A stretch of 64,000 nt of DNA from NCBI RefSeq assembly GCF_900115225.1, contig NZ_FOVR01000007.1, forward strand, positions 124,001 to 188,000, given 5' to 3'. Positions 18,689 through 27,771 of the stretch are shown piece after piece. How positions within the stretch are numbered: the first letter of the stretch is position 1; the number at the start of each line of letters is the position of its first letter. The position numbers and the translations under genes were made by a program. Source of the stretch: Cohaesibacter marisflavi (GTDB taxonomy: Bacteria > Pseudomonadota > Alphaproteobacteria > Rhizobiales > Cohaesibacteraceae). The notes under the pieces were generated by a model that was not told where the DNA came from, searched no databases, and worked only from the letters and a program-made list of their open reading frames with translations.

Positions 18689-19656
18689 CGCCACAGGAAT
18701 ATTCTTTCTTGCAGGGCTTCTTGAAGGAAAAATCAGGGTTGGTGCTCTCGAATGACAAGCAGTATCTCATTGAGAGCCGCTTGATGCCGATCGCACGCAA
18801 GGCCGGATTGCAAACCATCAGCGAACTGATTGGCAAGCTGAAAGGGTTTGGCGATCGCACATTGCAGACGGCTGTCGTCGAAGCGATGACCACCAATGAG
18901 TCCTTCTTCTTTCGTGATAAAACACCCTTCGAGCATTTCGTTGATACGATTGTTCCGCATCTGGTTGAAACCCGTAAACGGGGCCGTGTGCGCATTTGGT
19001 GTGCTGCCGCTTCCACAGGGCAGGAACCCTATTCTCTGGCCATGAGCCTCAAGGAAAATGCGTCGAAATTGGGTGGGCTGAGCTTTGAAATCATCGCAAC
19101 CGACATTTCTCACGAGGTGTTGGAAAAGGCGAAGGCCGGATTTTACAGCCAGTTTGAAGTGCAACGCGGTCTGCCTGTACAGCTGCTGTTGAAATATTTC
19201 ACACAGCATGGGGAAATGTGGCAGATTGCACCGGAAATCCGGTCTATGGTTACGTACAAGCCTTTCAATTTGCTGGAGAGTTTCTCCGCCATGGGGCAAT
19301 TCGATGTCATCTTTTGCCGAAATGTGCTGATCTATTTTGATCAGGCAACAAAGACAGACATCATGCAGCGGCTGGCCAAGCAAATGCCTGATGATGGCTA
19401 CTTGCTTCTGGGGGCTGCCGAAACCGTAGTTGGCCTGACAGACGCCTTTCAGGCAGTGCCCGGCAAACGAGGGCTCTATTGCAACGCTCGTGGTGCAGCA
19501 GGGAAAACCGCCAGCCCGACGCAACCAAAGATTGCCGTTGGACAGAGTGCCCAAAGCAATTTTGGGTCTCGTGCCTTGGGAGCGGGGCAAACCGTTGCGA
19601 AGCCTTCCGTGTTTTCGTCCTCGAGACTGTCCAGCATACCCGGTGGACGCAAATAA
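18685..19656 (+). CDS. cheR: Chemotaxis receptor methyltransferase CheR
   Basis: S-adenosylmethionine-dependent methylation of receptor glutamates. N-terminal helical domain (YSFLQGFLKEKSGLVLSNDK), then the Rossmann domain with RIWCAAASTGQEPYSLAM (SAM site), IIATDISHEVLEKAKAG and FDVIFCRNVLIYFD. The last 55 residues are a low-complexity Ser/Gly/Ala tail after the usual CheR end (GLYCNARG). It is the last gene of the che operon and is followed by a terminator. Confidence 0.95.
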   Translation: MTPQEYSFLQGFLKEKSGLVLSNDKQYLIESRLMPIARKAGLQTISELIGKLKGFGDRTLQTAVVEAMTTNESFFFRDKTPFEHFVDTIVPHLVETRKRGRVRIWCAAASTGQEPYSLAMSLKENASKLGGLSFEIIATDISHEVLEKAKAGFYSQFEVQRGLPVQLLLKYFTQHGEMWQIAPEIRSMVTYKPFNLLESFSAMGQFDVIFCRNVLIYFDQATKTDIMQRLAKQMPDDGYLLLGAAETVVGLTDAFQAVPGKRGLYCNARGAAGKTASPTQPKIAVGQSAQSNFGSRALGAGQTVAKPSVFSSSRLSSIPGGRK

Positions 19657-19696
19657 CCAGACGCAGCGGAAAATTCCCTTCGCTATAGAAAAAGAA

Positions 19697-19727
19697 ACCG
19701 CTCTGATAGGCATCAGGGCGGTTTTTC
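19697..19727 (+). terminator. Terminator of the che operon
   Basis: ACCGC-t-CTGAT, loop aggc, ATCAG-g-GCGGT, followed by TTTTTCTTT. Confidence 0.88.
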
Positions 19728-19831
19728 TTTGTGTGATCCAAGTGGCTTCCTGGCTTTATTGGCAGGGGCCCCTAGCTTAAGCCAAAGAAACCGGAAAAGA
19801 ACCAAAGTGAATAGGGACGATTGTGCCAAAG

Positions 19832-19860
19832 AAAAAGCCGCCCGTAAGAGGCGGCTTTTT
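19832..19860. terminator. Terminator of ctrA, bidirectional
   Basis: AAAAAGCCGCC and GGCGGCTTTTT pair around the loop cgtaaga. It lies downstream of ctrA on the minus strand and can also stop read-through from cheR. Confidence 0.88.
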
Positions 19861-19938
19861 CTAAAGAGGATGTGGATTGCAATACTGATCGATAACCCGG
19901 CATTTGGCGGCCGGGCCTAATCAGTCATCAGTGTCTTT

Positions 19939-20640
19939 TCAGGCGCTTTCTCTCATACCCTCTTCGTCAGGTTCGCGCAGCACATAGCCACGGCCCCATA
20001 CGGTTTCGATATAGTTGCGCCCGCCGGTCGCTGTTGCGAGCTTTTTGCGCAGTTTACAGATGAACACGTCGATAATTTTCAACTCTGGTTCATCCATGCC
20101 ACCATATAGATGGTTCAGGAACATCTCTTTGGTGAGGGTCGTTCCCTTGCGCAAGCTGAGAAGCTCAAGCATCTGGTATTCTTTGCCTGTCAGATGAACG
20201 CGCTGGCCTTCCACTTCGACAGTCTTGGTGTCGAGGTTTACGGTCAACTCGCCAGTCGTGATAACAGACTGTGCATGGCCCTTCGAGCGTCTTACGATCG
20301 CATGAATACGGGCTACCAGCTCATCCTTGTGGAATGGCTTGGTCATATAGTCATCTGCACCGAAGCCTAGCCCACGAACCTTGTCCTCAATGCCGGCCAG
20401 ACCGGAAAGGATAAGAATCGGAGTTTTCACCTTGGAAACGCGCAGAGTACGAAGTACCTCGTAACCGCTCATATCCGGCAGGTTCAAGTCCAGTAGAATA
20501 ATGTCGTAGTCGTACAGCTTACCAAGGTCAATGCCTTCTTCACCGAGATCGGTTGTGTAGACATTGAAGCTTTCAGACTTAAGCATCAACTCGATGCTCT
20601 GTGCTGTGGCGCCGTCGTCTTCAATTAGCAAAACGCGCAT
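19939..20640 (-). CDS. ctrA: Cell-cycle response regulator CtrA
   Basis: Master transcription regulator of the alphaproteobacterial cell cycle, controlling flagellar, division and chemotaxis genes. 233 residues: receiver with [20 protein letters not shown] and phospho-acceptor Asp51 ([16 protein letters not shown]), then an OmpR-type winged helix ([36 protein letters not shown] with the frame GRGYVLREP). Sequence identity to known CtrA is evident across its length. Start at 20640 follows AGAGGA. It ends in ESA; Caulobacter CtrA ends in two alanines that matter for ClpXP turnover. Divergent from fliI. Confidence 0.97.
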   Translation of the reverse strand: MRVLLIEDDGATAQSIELMLKSESFNVYTTDLGEEGIDLGKLYDYDIILLDLNLPDMSGYEVLRTLRVSKVKTPILILSGLAGIEDKVRGLGFGADDYMTKPFHKDELVARIHAIVRRSKGHAQSVITTGELTVNLDTKTVEVEGQRVHLTGKEYQMLELLSLRKGTTLTKEMFLNHLYGGMDEPELKIIDVFICKLRKKLATATGGRNYIETVWGRGYVLREPDEEGMRESA

Positions 20641-20817
20641 GCCAATCCTCTTTGTTTGCCTATTCTGGGCTCGGAGCAATCTGCAGGGTCGCAGCCGACA
20701 AGAACCAAATTTTTAACCCAGATTCCGAGGCTAGTACATAATGGTTAACAAATACTGATTCCACTGCGCAAGCCTGACGTTGGAACTTCACAAAGAAAAG
20801 TGATATCCCATTGAATC

Positions 20818-20836
20818 CTAGGAAAATTGTTCCCAG
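20818..20836. promoter_or_regulatory. CTAGG dyad, copy 1 (one mismatch)
   Basis: CTAGG, nine bases (aaaattgtt), CCCAG: same spacing as the exact copies at 20912 and 31933, with a single mismatch in the right arm. Confidence 0.45.
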
Positions 20837-20911
20837 TACCAGACGTAAAGTTTCACATTAAGAAAAATTATTAAGTGATACTCTGTATCTGGCGTTGTCG
20901 GTTTTGACCTA

Positions 20912-20930
20912 CTAGGAAGAATTTCCCTAG
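20912..20930. promoter_or_regulatory. CTAGG dyad, copy 2 (exact)
   Basis: CTAGG, nine bases (aagaatttc), CCTAG. It lies 78 bp before the fliI start codon. The same dyad with the same 9-bp spacing is found before fliF. Confidence 0.55.
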
Positions 20931-21008
20931 CAAACCCACTAGAGATAATAATTAACCAATCGGGTAAACGAATCATTACCATGGAAAAGAATTATTAAAG
21001 GCTTGGCA

Positions 21009-22349
21009 ATGGTACAGGAACTGATCAGTAAACTGGAGGACATAAACCCGCGGCATTCCTTTGGCCGGGTTGCGTCGATTCAGGGCCATCTGGTGGAAGT
21101 GGTGGGGCCGCTCTTCGAAATGAGCGTGGGCTCCATGTTGCATATCCATGTGGATGGACGCGAGCCGATCAAATGTGAAGTGGTGGGGTTTTCCTCAGAT
21201 CGGGCTCTCTGTCTGCCCTATTCGGAGTTGGATGGGATTCGCCTGGGTAGCCGGGCAGAGTTGCATGGGCCAGCGGTCGTGCGTCCGACGAAAGGCTGGC
21301 TGGGGCGCATGATCAATGCCTTTGGCGAGCCGATTGATGGCAAGGGGCCTTTGGGGCGCGGGCATGACACCGTATCCCTGCGCGGAAAGCCTCCAGCTGC
21401 GCACAAGCGCATGCGCGTAGGTGGCCCTATGGATCTTGGGGTGCGGGCACTCAACACCTTTGTCACGCTTTGTGAGGGCCAGCGCATGGGTATCTTTGCC
21501 GGCTCGGGTGTTGGTAAGTCGGTTTTGCTCTCGATGTTGGCACGCAATGCCAGTTCCGAGGTCAATATTATCGGCCTGATCGGTGAACGTGGACGTGAGG
21601 TGCAGGAATTTGTCGAGGATGATCTGGGCGAAGAGGGCCTCAAACGCTCGATCGTTGTGGTTGCCACGTCAGATGAAATGGCGTTGATGCGCAGACAAGC
21701 GGCCTATCTGACGCTGGCTCTTTCCGAGTTTTTCCGCAAACAGGGCAAACAGGTTCTCTGCATGATGGATTCGGTGACACGCTTTGCCCAGGCACAGCGC
21801 GAAATCGGTCTGGCGGCCGGTGAACCTCCGACTTCCAAGGGATATACCCCCACAGTTTTCGCAGAATTGCCTAAATTGTTGGAAAGAGCGGGGCCGGGCG
21901 AAAAAAATGAGGGTGCCGTTACAGGTCTTTTTACTGTTTTGGTGGAAGGTGATAATCACAATGAGCCCGTAGCGGATGCTGTTCGTGGTATTCTGGATGG
22001 ACATATCGTTATGGAAAGGGCCATTGCTGAGAGGGGAAGGTACCCGGCGATAAACATTTTGAAATCTGTTTCGCGTACTCTCCCCAAGGCTGCCGATCCG
22101 GCCTTCTGGCCTGATGTGCTCAAGGCTCGGCAATTTATGGCGACCTATTCGGATATGGAAGAGTTGATCCGGTTGGGAGCCTATAAACAGGGAAGCGATC
22201 CAAATGTGGATTTGGCTATCGCTCTTCATGAACCACTGGAAACCTTCCTGACGCAAAACAAGGGGGAGGCCACCAGCATCGAAGAGGGATACCAAGCGTT
22301 ACAGTCCATTTTGGGAACGCAGACCGCAACGGGTAATTCGGGGCTTTAA
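21009..22349 (+). CDS. fliI: Flagellar export ATPase FliI
   Basis: The hexameric ATPase of the flagellar type III export apparatus. 446 residues with an N-terminal beta-barrel domain, Walker [15 protein letters not shown], the block [13 protein letters not shown], Walker B region [27 protein letters not shown] and the C-terminal helical domain. ATG at 21009 is preferred over the TTG at 21003; AAAGG lies upstream. Followed 13 bp later by fliJ. It does not belong to F-type ATP synthases because it has the GxxGE(R)GREV and AREIGLA(A)GEPPT blocks of FliI/YscN. Confidence 0.96.
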   Translation: MVQELISKLEDINPRHSFGRVASIQGHLVEVVGPLFEMSVGSMLHIHVDGREPIKCEVVGFSSDRALCLPYSELDGIRLGSRAELHGPAVVRPTKGWLGRMINAFGEPIDGKGPLGRGHDTVSLRGKPPAAHKRMRVGGPMDLGVRALNTFVTLCEGQRMGIFAGSGVGKSVLLSMLARNASSEVNIIGLIGERGREVQEFVEDDLGEEGLKRSIVVVATSDEMALMRRQAAYLTLALSEFFRKQGKQVLCMMDSVTRFAQAQREIGLAAGEPPTSKGYTPTVFAELPKLLERAGPGEKNEGAVTGLFTVLVEGDNHNEPVADAVRGILDGHIVMERAIAERGRYPAINILKSVSRTLPKAADPAFWPDVLKARQFMATYSDMEELIRLGAYKQGSDPNVDLAIALHEPLETFLTQNKGEATSIEEGYQALQSILGTQTATGNSGL

Positions 22350-22362
22350 GGAGTATTGAGTA

Positions 22363-22776
22363 ATGAAGTCGCGTGAAAGTCTTATTCGCCTGAAACGGTT
22401 TCAAGTCGATGAGAAACGTCGTCAGGTCGGGCAGATTGAACTGATGGTCACTGAGTTCGAAGGCATGATCCGTGATCTCGATGCGCAAATTGCGTTCGAG
22501 GAGGAAAAGGCCGGCATCAGTGATATCGCTCACTTTGCTTATCCAACCTTCGCGAAAGCTGCTATTCAACGCAAGGAAAACCTTCAGGTTTCGATCGATG
22601 ACCTCAACGAACAGCTGGAACGGGCGCAGGACCAACTGCGTGAAGCTGTCGCTGAGATGAAAAAGGTCGAAATGCTTGAAGAGCGCGATCATCATCGTGA
22701 GCAGGCCGCCAGAGATCAGGCCGAGCAGGATGAACTTGATGATTTTGCGATGATTGGCCATCGCCGCGGGCACTAG
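22363..22776 (+). CDS. fliJ: Flagellar export chaperone FliJ
   Basis: A 137-residue, almost wholly coiled-coil protein (MKSRESLIRLKRFQVDEKRRQ, DDLNEQLERAQDQLREAVAEM) directly after fliI with AAGGAG before its ATG. FliJ is poorly conserved in sequence; the assignment relies on length, heptad pattern and position. In the export gate FliJ acts as the central stalk of the FliI ring. Confidence 0.85.
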   Translation: MKSRESLIRLKRFQVDEKRRQVGQIELMVTEFEGMIRDLDAQIAFEEEKAGISDIAHFAYPTFAKAAIQRKENLQVSIDDLNEQLERAQDQLREAVAEMKKVEMLEERDHHREQAARDQAEQDELDDFAMIGHRRGH

Positions 22777-22847
22777 TCCTGACGAATCTGGTTTCAGGAG
22801 CTTTGGGCCCGCTTTCTGTCGGGCTCGTGCGCTCTTGTATACTCCTT

Positions 22848-22881
22848 TTCGGATTTGCCACCATCCATTGGCAAATCCGAA
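22848..22881. terminator. Strong hairpin after fliIJ
   Basis: A perfect 13-bp stem (TTCGGATTTGCCA and its complement) around the loop ccatccat. There is no proper T run on the plus strand, so it may be a terminator or an mRNA 3'-end stabiliser. It is the only structured element in the 210 bp between fliJ and hemG. Confidence 0.6.
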
Positions 22882-22986
22882 CCCTATTTGTGACTTTGTC
22901 ACATATGGGCCTTTCGAGCGGTGGTCTCTTGCCGGGATATCGGGTAAAGCTGTTGCTGCATTGATCACATAAGCAGCAGTTTTCTA

Positions 22987-23523
22987 ATGGCAAAAATCGC
23001 TCTTTTCTTCGTTAGCCAGGATGGCCAGACGAACAAAATCGCCCACACGCTTTCCAGTCATCTTACCAGTTCAGCCCATCGGGTCACTCTGTTTGATCTC
23101 AGGGACACTGCTGTGTCAGCCTCTGATATCGAGGAGGCTGATCTGGTGATTGTGCTTGCAGCAATCCGTTATGGCTTCCATCTCAAGCCTGCGGAGCGCT
23201 TTCTTTCGACATATGGGGATAAGCTGTGCAAGAAACCGCTTGTCATGCTGTCGGTCAATCTTACGGCCCGCAAACCACATAAGCGGACCATTGAGCATAG
23301 CGTCTATTTGCAGAAATGGCTCAAGCGCCATCCGCTTGAACCGCGAATCGTGCGGGCCATCGCCGGAAAACTTGATTATCCCAGCTATCGCTTTTTTGAT
23401 CGCTTCATGATCCAGCTGATTATGCGGATCACCAAGGGGCCGACCGATCCGAGCGTGACGGTCGAGTTTACAGACTGGGATCAGGTAAAAGAGCTGGCCG
23501 AAGAGATCTCCCAGCTTGTATAA
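22987..23523 (+). CDS. hemG: Protoporphyrinogen IX oxidase, flavodoxin type (HemG)
   Basis: Oxidises protoporphyrinogen IX to protoporphyrin IX in haem synthesis with menaquinone or ubiquinone as acceptor at the inner membrane. 178 residues of flavodoxin fold: FMN loop FVSQDGQTNKIA, VIVLAAIRYGFHLKPAE, and the HemG-specific SVNLTARKPHKRT and FFDRFMIQLIMRITKGPTD, all closely matching E. coli HemG (181 residues). It probably forms a pair with the pqiA-like gene, whose start lies 6 bp behind its stop. Most alphaproteobacteria use HemJ, so this choice is somewhat notable. Confidence 0.92.
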   Translation: MAKIALFFVSQDGQTNKIAHTLSSHLTSSAHRVTLFDLRDTAVSASDIEEADLVIVLAAIRYGFHLKPAERFLSTYGDKLCKKPLVMLSVNLTARKPHKRTIEHSVYLQKWLKRHPLEPRIVRAIAGKLDYPSYRFFDRFMIQLIMRITKGPTDPSVTVEFTDWDQVKELAEEISQLV

Positions 23524-23529
23524 GGGAAT

Positions 23530-24042
23530 TTGAGTGCAGGAGCCTCGGGTGCATTTCGCGCGTTTAAAGCTTCATGTGTTCAGTTTCTTGATGTCGGGAG
23601 CCTGTTTGTGAGATCTTTCCTTCTGCCAATCCTGCTGGCGATCGCTGCCTTTTCTTTCGGCTTGGGCCTCACATTGCCGCTGGTTTCTCTCGACAAGCTG
23701 CTTTTCTTTACAGAAACCCCATCGCTCAGAACCATCATTGCAGGGCTCTGGGAGCAGGACGAGCGGATTCTGGCACTGGTGATTCTGGCCTTTTCGGTGC
23801 TTCTGCCCGCAACCAAGATCTTGCTGCTGCATGTTGCCGTTTACAGGGGCAAAAGATCCCGTTCGCTGGCCGTGCTTTCCGTGGTGAGCAAATGGTCCAT
23901 GATGGACGTGCTGCTCGTGGCCCTGGTCATCTTTTCAGCCAAGACCAGTGGCCTTGCAACGGCCTCGGCGATGCCCGGAATCTGGTTCTATGGTGCGGCC
24001 ACGCTGGCCTCTGTGATCGCCTCTGTGATGGTCCGGAAATAG
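23530..24042 (+). CDS. PqiA-like (paraquat-inducible protein A) membrane protein
   Basis: An inner-membrane protein of about 170 residues with four hydrophobic segments (LLPILLAIAAFSFGLGL, LALVILAFSVLLPATKILLLH, WSMMDVLLVALVIFSAKT, GAATLASVIASVMV), matching one half of PqiA, including the motif KWSMMDVLLVAL. PqiA-type proteins belong to lipid-transport (Mce/Pqi) systems, but single-module versions have no defined job. The start is uncertain: TTG at 23530 keeps AAGGGAAT three bases away, while GTG at 23608 is preceded by GGGAG. It lies directly behind hemG. Confidence 0.8.
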   Translation: MSAGASGAFRAFKASCVQFLDVGSLFVRSFLLPILLAIAAFSFGLGLTLPLVSLDKLLFFTETPSLRTIIAGLWEQDERILALVILAFSVLLPATKILLLHVAVYRGKRSRSLAVLSVVSKWSMMDVLLVALVIFSAKTSGLATASAMPGIWFYGAATLASVIASVMVRK

Positions 24043-24047
24043 CCGTC

Positions 24048-24081
24048 AAAAGGCCCCAATGGTTACTTTTTGCGGCCTTTT
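24048..24081. terminator. Terminator between pqiA-like gene and flhA
   Basis: AAAAGGCC and GGCCTTTT pair across an 18-base loop; A run on one side and T run on the other let it serve both converging genes. Confidence 0.5.
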
Positions 24082-24139
24082 GTTAAGTGGCCCTTTCGCA
24101 AAAAGCCGCAGCCTTGATTATCCATTTTAGCCCGCTGTG

Positions 24140-26305
24140 TCAAATTGACCCAACAGTCTTAAGACGGACCCGCGTATGGACCTCATTCTGGCTCAGAACC
24201 GTGGTGTGAGCCCGGAAGCGTTCGATGATGGAGCGGACATAGGGCCGGATGGCTGGAGAGGTTAACAGCACCGGAATTTCCCCTACCTGTGCTGCATCTT
24301 CATAGCCATCGCGCACGAGGCCTACGAACTCTTGCAATTTGCTAGGCGCCATTGCCAGCTGCTTCTCATCGCCTTCACCAATGAGCGCGTTGCTGAATTC
24401 CCGTTCCCATTTGGGGGAAAGGGTCAGGATGGGCAAATAGCCTCCGGGGGCTTGGTTGGCAGCGCAAATCTGCAAAGACAAACGGCGACGCACATGTTCG
24501 GTCATGGTCTGGATAGAGCGGGTGAAGCCCGAGGCATCGGCGACGCCTTCCAGAATTGCCGACAGATCGCGGATGGAAATCCGCTCGGCCAGCAGGGACT
24601 GAAGCACGCGCTGAATGCCGGAGATGGTGATCTGACCGGGAACGATGTCGTCGATAAGCTTTTTCTGCTCGGCAGGCAATTCGTCCAGCAGACCTTGTAC
24701 GACCGCATAGGAGAGCAGCTCGCCCATGTTGGCCTTGATGATCTCTGTCAGATGGGTGGAAATGACCGTGGCCGGATCGACTACCGTCAAGCCGAGAATC
24801 GCAGCCTCTTCACGCAAGGAGCCGTCAATCCAGACTGCAGGCAGGCCGAAGGTCGGTTCCTGCGTCTTGATGCCCGGCAGGGAGATATCGGCACCGGTCG
24901 GGTCCATGGTCATGAACTGGTTCGGATAGACGACGCCGCGCCCGACTTCGACTTCCTTGACCTTGAGGACATAATCATTGGCCTGCAGCTGGACATTGTC
25001 CATGATGCGTACCGCAGGCATGATGAAGCCCATTTCGGAGGCCAGCTGTCGACGCAGGGCTTTGATCTGGTCAGTGAGTGCCTGAGACGCATTGCCATTG
25101 GCCATGCTGATCAGGCCATAGCCGAGCTCGAGGCGTAATTCGTCCATTTTCAGCACTTCACTGATCGGCTCTTCCTTTGGAGGCTCGGCTTCCTTCAGTT
25201 CTTGCTGCTTCTTCTCGATCACTTCCTTGAGGGCCTGTTGCTTGTGCTTCTGGCTGGCCTTGTAGGAAAGGTAGCCTGCACCAACGCCAAGGGTGAGGAA
25301 GGGGATGATCGGCATGCCGGGCAGGAAGGCCATGACGACCATCACTGCCGATGACATGCCCAGCGCTTTGGGATAGCCCGAAAGCTGATTGACCAGTGCC
25401 TTGTCTGCAGACCCACTTACACCGGCCTTGGAGACCAGAATACCGGCCGCAGTGGAGACAATCAGCGCCGGAATCTGGGAAACCAGTCCGTCGCCGATGG
25501 TCAGCAGGGTGTAGGACTGGGCCGCATCGGTGAAGGCCATGTCCATCTGAGCAACGCCGATGATGATGCCGCCGAGCACGTTGATGAAGGTGATGATGAG
25601 ACCGGCGATGGCGTCACCACGCACGAACTTGCTGGCACCGTCCATGGCGCCGAAGAAGGTGCTTTCGTCAGACAGGTCCTTACGGCGCGTCTTGGCTTCT
25701 TCCTCATTGATGAGCCCTGCGGAAAGGTCCGCATCAATGGCCATCTGCTTGCCGGGCATGGCATCGAGGGTGAAACGGGCGGCGACCTCTGCGATACGGC
25801 CAGAACCCTTGGTGATAACCACGAAGTTCACCGTCACCAGAATGGCAAAGACGATGACACCGATGACAAAGTTGCCGCGGGTCACGAAACTGCCGAAGGC
25901 CTGAATGACATTGCCCGCCGCGCCGGGGCCTTCATGGCCATAGGCCAGAATGAGGCGGGTGGACGCAAGGTTCAGCGCCAGTCGCAACATCGTGGAGACC
26001 AGCAGGATCGTCGGGAAAGACGAGAATTCCAGCGGGGCCCGGATGAACAGCGAGGTCATTAGAATGAGCACGGAAAAGATGATGGAGATTGCCAGAAACA
26101 TATCCATGAAGGCAGACGGCAACGGCAGGATCATGACCACGAGAATGGTCATGACGCCGATGGCGAGCCCTAGATCACCTTGCCTGAGGAAGGTAATGAC
26201 ATTGCCCAACTGGTCGAGCGGAGACGGTCCCCGAGGGCCGTCGGCTGCCGGAGCTTCTGTGGCGCTCGCTGGTTCCGCCGTCATTGTTGCGTCTGCATCA
26301 CTCAT
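24140..26305 (-). CDS. flhA: Flagellar export gate protein FlhA
   Basis: Inner-membrane component of the flagellar type III export gate. The first ~330 of 721 residues carry the transmembrane segments and the conserved FHIPEP-like region (STMLRLALNLASTRLIL, AFGSFVTRGNFVIGVIVFAILV, DAMPGKQMAIDADLSAGLI), then a charged linker (KHKQQALKEVIEKKQQELKEAE) and the cytosolic domain with GVADASGFTRSIQTMTEHVRRRLS. The N-terminal 30 residues are an Ala/Asp/Pro-rich extension. Last gene of the minus-strand fliF operon, 78 bp after flbD. Confidence 0.96.
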   Translation of the reverse strand: MSDADATMTAEPASATEAPAADGPRGPSPLDQLGNVITFLRQGDLGLAIGVMTILVVMILPLPSAFMDMFLAISIIFSVLILMTSLFIRAPLEFSSFPTILLVSTMLRLALNLASTRLILAYGHEGPGAAGNVIQAFGSFVTRGNFVIGVIVFAILVTVNFVVITKGSGRIAEVAARFTLDAMPGKQMAIDADLSAGLINEEEAKTRRKDLSDESTFFGAMDGASKFVRGDAIAGLIITFINVLGGIIIGVAQMDMAFTDAAQSYTLLTIGDGLVSQIPALIVSTAAGILVSKAGVSGSADKALVNQLSGYPKALGMSSAVMVVMAFLPGMPIIPFLTLGVGAGYLSYKASQKHKQQALKEVIEKKQQELKEAEPPKEEPISEVLKMDELRLELGYGLISMANGNASQALTDQIKALRRQLASEMGFIMPAVRIMDNVQLQANDYVLKVKEVEVGRGVVYPNQFMTMDPTGADISLPGIKTQEPTFGLPAVWIDGSLREEAAILGLTVVDPATVISTHLTEIIKANMGELLSYAVVQGLLDELPAEQKKLIDDIVPGQITISGIQRVLQSLLAERISIRDLSAILEGVADASGFTRSIQTMTEHVRRRLSLQICAANQAPGGYLPILTLSPKWEREFSNALIGEGDEKQLAMAPSKLQEFVGLVRDGYEDAAQVGEIPVLLTSPAIRPYVRSIIERFRAHTTVLSQNEVHTRVRLKTVGSI

Positions 26306-26383
26306 TTTGAGGGTCCATCACACGAAGGATAGTCTATGCATTTATCTCTTGATTCTCGGCAATTCCAAACGGGAGTTTGATAC

Positions 26384-27757
26384 TTATCCCGCTTGTCTGG
26401 CTTCGCCCGGCTGAGGGATGTCGACACCCTCGTCGGAATATTGCTTGAGCTTGTTGCGCAGGGTGCGGATGGAGATGCCCAAAATGTTGGCCGCATGGGT
26501 GCGGTTGCCAATGCAATGATCCAGCGTATCCAGAATGAGGTCCTGCTCTACTTCAGCAACGGTGCGGCCAACAAGCGTGCGGGTCACCCCTTCTGCTGCG
26601 ATAACGGCTTGTGCTGCCGGTCCGCTGGCCATGCCGATGATGGTGTCATCCATGCGGCTGCCGTCCGGCATGCGCAGGGCTTCGGCTCCGATTTCCACGC
26701 CCGTTGCCAGAAGCACGGCGCGATGGATGGTGTTTTCCAGCTCACGCACGTTGCCCGGCCAATTGTTGGCGTGCAAATGGCGGTGGCATTCGGTGCTCAG
26801 CTTGCGCTGGGGCAGGCCGTTGGCTTGCGCATATTTGTCCGCGAAATGAGCGGCCAGCAGATCGATATCCTGCGGGCGTTCGCGCAGCGGCGGGATCTGC
26901 AGATTGATCACGTTGAGGCGGAAGAGAAGGTCTTCGCGGAAGGTGCCCGCACGTACTTCGTCTGACAGATTGCGGTTCGAGGTCGCCAGAATGCGGATGT
27001 CGACCGGTACAGGCTTGGTGCCGCCGACCCGGTCAATGACACGTTCCTGAATGGCACGCAGCAATTTTGCCTGCAGGCGGATATCCATTTCTGAAATCTC
27101 GTCCAGCAGCAGGGTGCCGCCATTTGCTTCTTCAAACTTACCGATACGACGGGCAACTGCGCCGGTGAAGGCGCCCTTTTCATGGCCGAACAGTTCGGAT
27201 TCCAGGAGGTTGTCCGGAATGGCCGCACAGTTGACAGAGACAAAAGGTTTTGTTGCCCGGCGGGAATGCTGGTGCAGGTGGCGGGCAAGAACTTCCTTAC
27301 CTGTGCCGCTCTCACCAGTGATGAGGACCGATGCGTCGCTTGGGGCAATCTGGTTGGCCAGCTGTACCACATTGTTCATGGCCGGATCACGATGGATCAG
27401 ATCGCCCTGATCCTTGGAAACAGCTTCCAGAACAGCAGCGATGATTTCCGGATCTGGTGGAAGAGGAATATATTCCTTTGCACCGGCCCGAATGGCGCTG
27501 ACTGCCGCGCGGGCATCATTTTCAACGCCGCAGGCAATCACCGGAATGGTAATATGCTCCTCTTCCAGAGACCGGATCAGGCTGGCGATGTCGAGTTTCA
27601 CGTCGATCATCATCAAATCCGCACCGCGTCCAGCGCGCAGGTGGCTTACGGCCATTTGCGCGGTTTCAGCGTGGGAAACCTGAGCTCCACGGTCCAGAGC
27701 AATTTTGGTTGCCTGGGAAAGCTGGCCATTCAGGGTACCGGTAATAAGCAGGCGCAT
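26384..27757 (-). CDS. flbD: Sigma-54-dependent flagellar regulator FlbD
   Basis: Activator of late flagellar genes. 457 residues: a degenerate receiver (MRLLITGTLNG lacks the acidic pair, while an Asp remains in LMMIDVKLD), an AAA+ domain with Walker A GESGTGKEVLARHLH, the sigma-54 contact loop GAFTGA, Walker B GGTLLLDEISEMD and R-finger region FREDLLFRLNVI, and a Fis-type helix-turn-helix (RTHAANILGISIRTLRNKLKQ-like end). Loss of the receiver pocket agrees with Caulobacter FlbD, which is tuned by FliX. Position after fliN repeats the Caulobacter fliF operon order. Its targets include, by inference, the sigma-54-type promoter before fliK. Confidence 0.95.
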   Translation of the reverse strand: MRLLITGTLNGQLSQATKIALDRGAQVSHAETAQMAVSHLRAGRGADLMMIDVKLDIASLIRSLEEEHITIPVIACGVENDARAAVSAIRAGAKEYIPLPPDPEIIAAVLEAVSKDQGDLIHRDPAMNNVVQLANQIAPSDASVLITGESGTGKEVLARHLHQHSRRATKPFVSVNCAAIPDNLLESELFGHEKGAFTGAVARRIGKFEEANGGTLLLDEISEMDIRLQAKLLRAIQERVIDRVGGTKPVPVDIRILATSNRNLSDEVRAGTFREDLLFRLNVINLQIPPLRERPQDIDLLAAHFADKYAQANGLPQRKLSTECHRHLHANNWPGNVRELENTIHRAVLLATGVEIGAEALRMPDGSRMDDTIIGMASGPAAQAVIAAEGVTRTLVGRTVAEVEQDLILDTLDHCIGNRTHAANILGISIRTLRNKLKQYSDEGVDIPQPGEARQAG

Positions 27758-27771
27758 CGTTTTCTTCCAAC

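Larger units (their letters stand above)
20641..21008. promoter_or_regulatory. Divergent ctrA / fliI control region
   Basis: A 368-bp region with no gene. It holds four GANTC sites (20721-20725, 20757-20761, 20813-20817, 20970-20974), the target of the cell-cycle methyltransferase CcrM; CtrA-like half-sites TTAACCCA (20713-20720), TTAACCAT on the minus strand (20741-20748) and TTAACCAA (20952-20959); and two copies of the dyad CTAGG-N9-CCTAG (20912-20930 exact, 20818-20836 with one mismatch). In Caulobacter, ctrA is controlled by CtrA itself and by GANTC methylation, so similar control is a reasonable inference. Confidence 0.7.

Noticed and set aside
20844-20872. Possible CtrA box TTAA...TTAA near 20858-20873
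   Set aside because: The two TTAA are nine bases apart, not seven.
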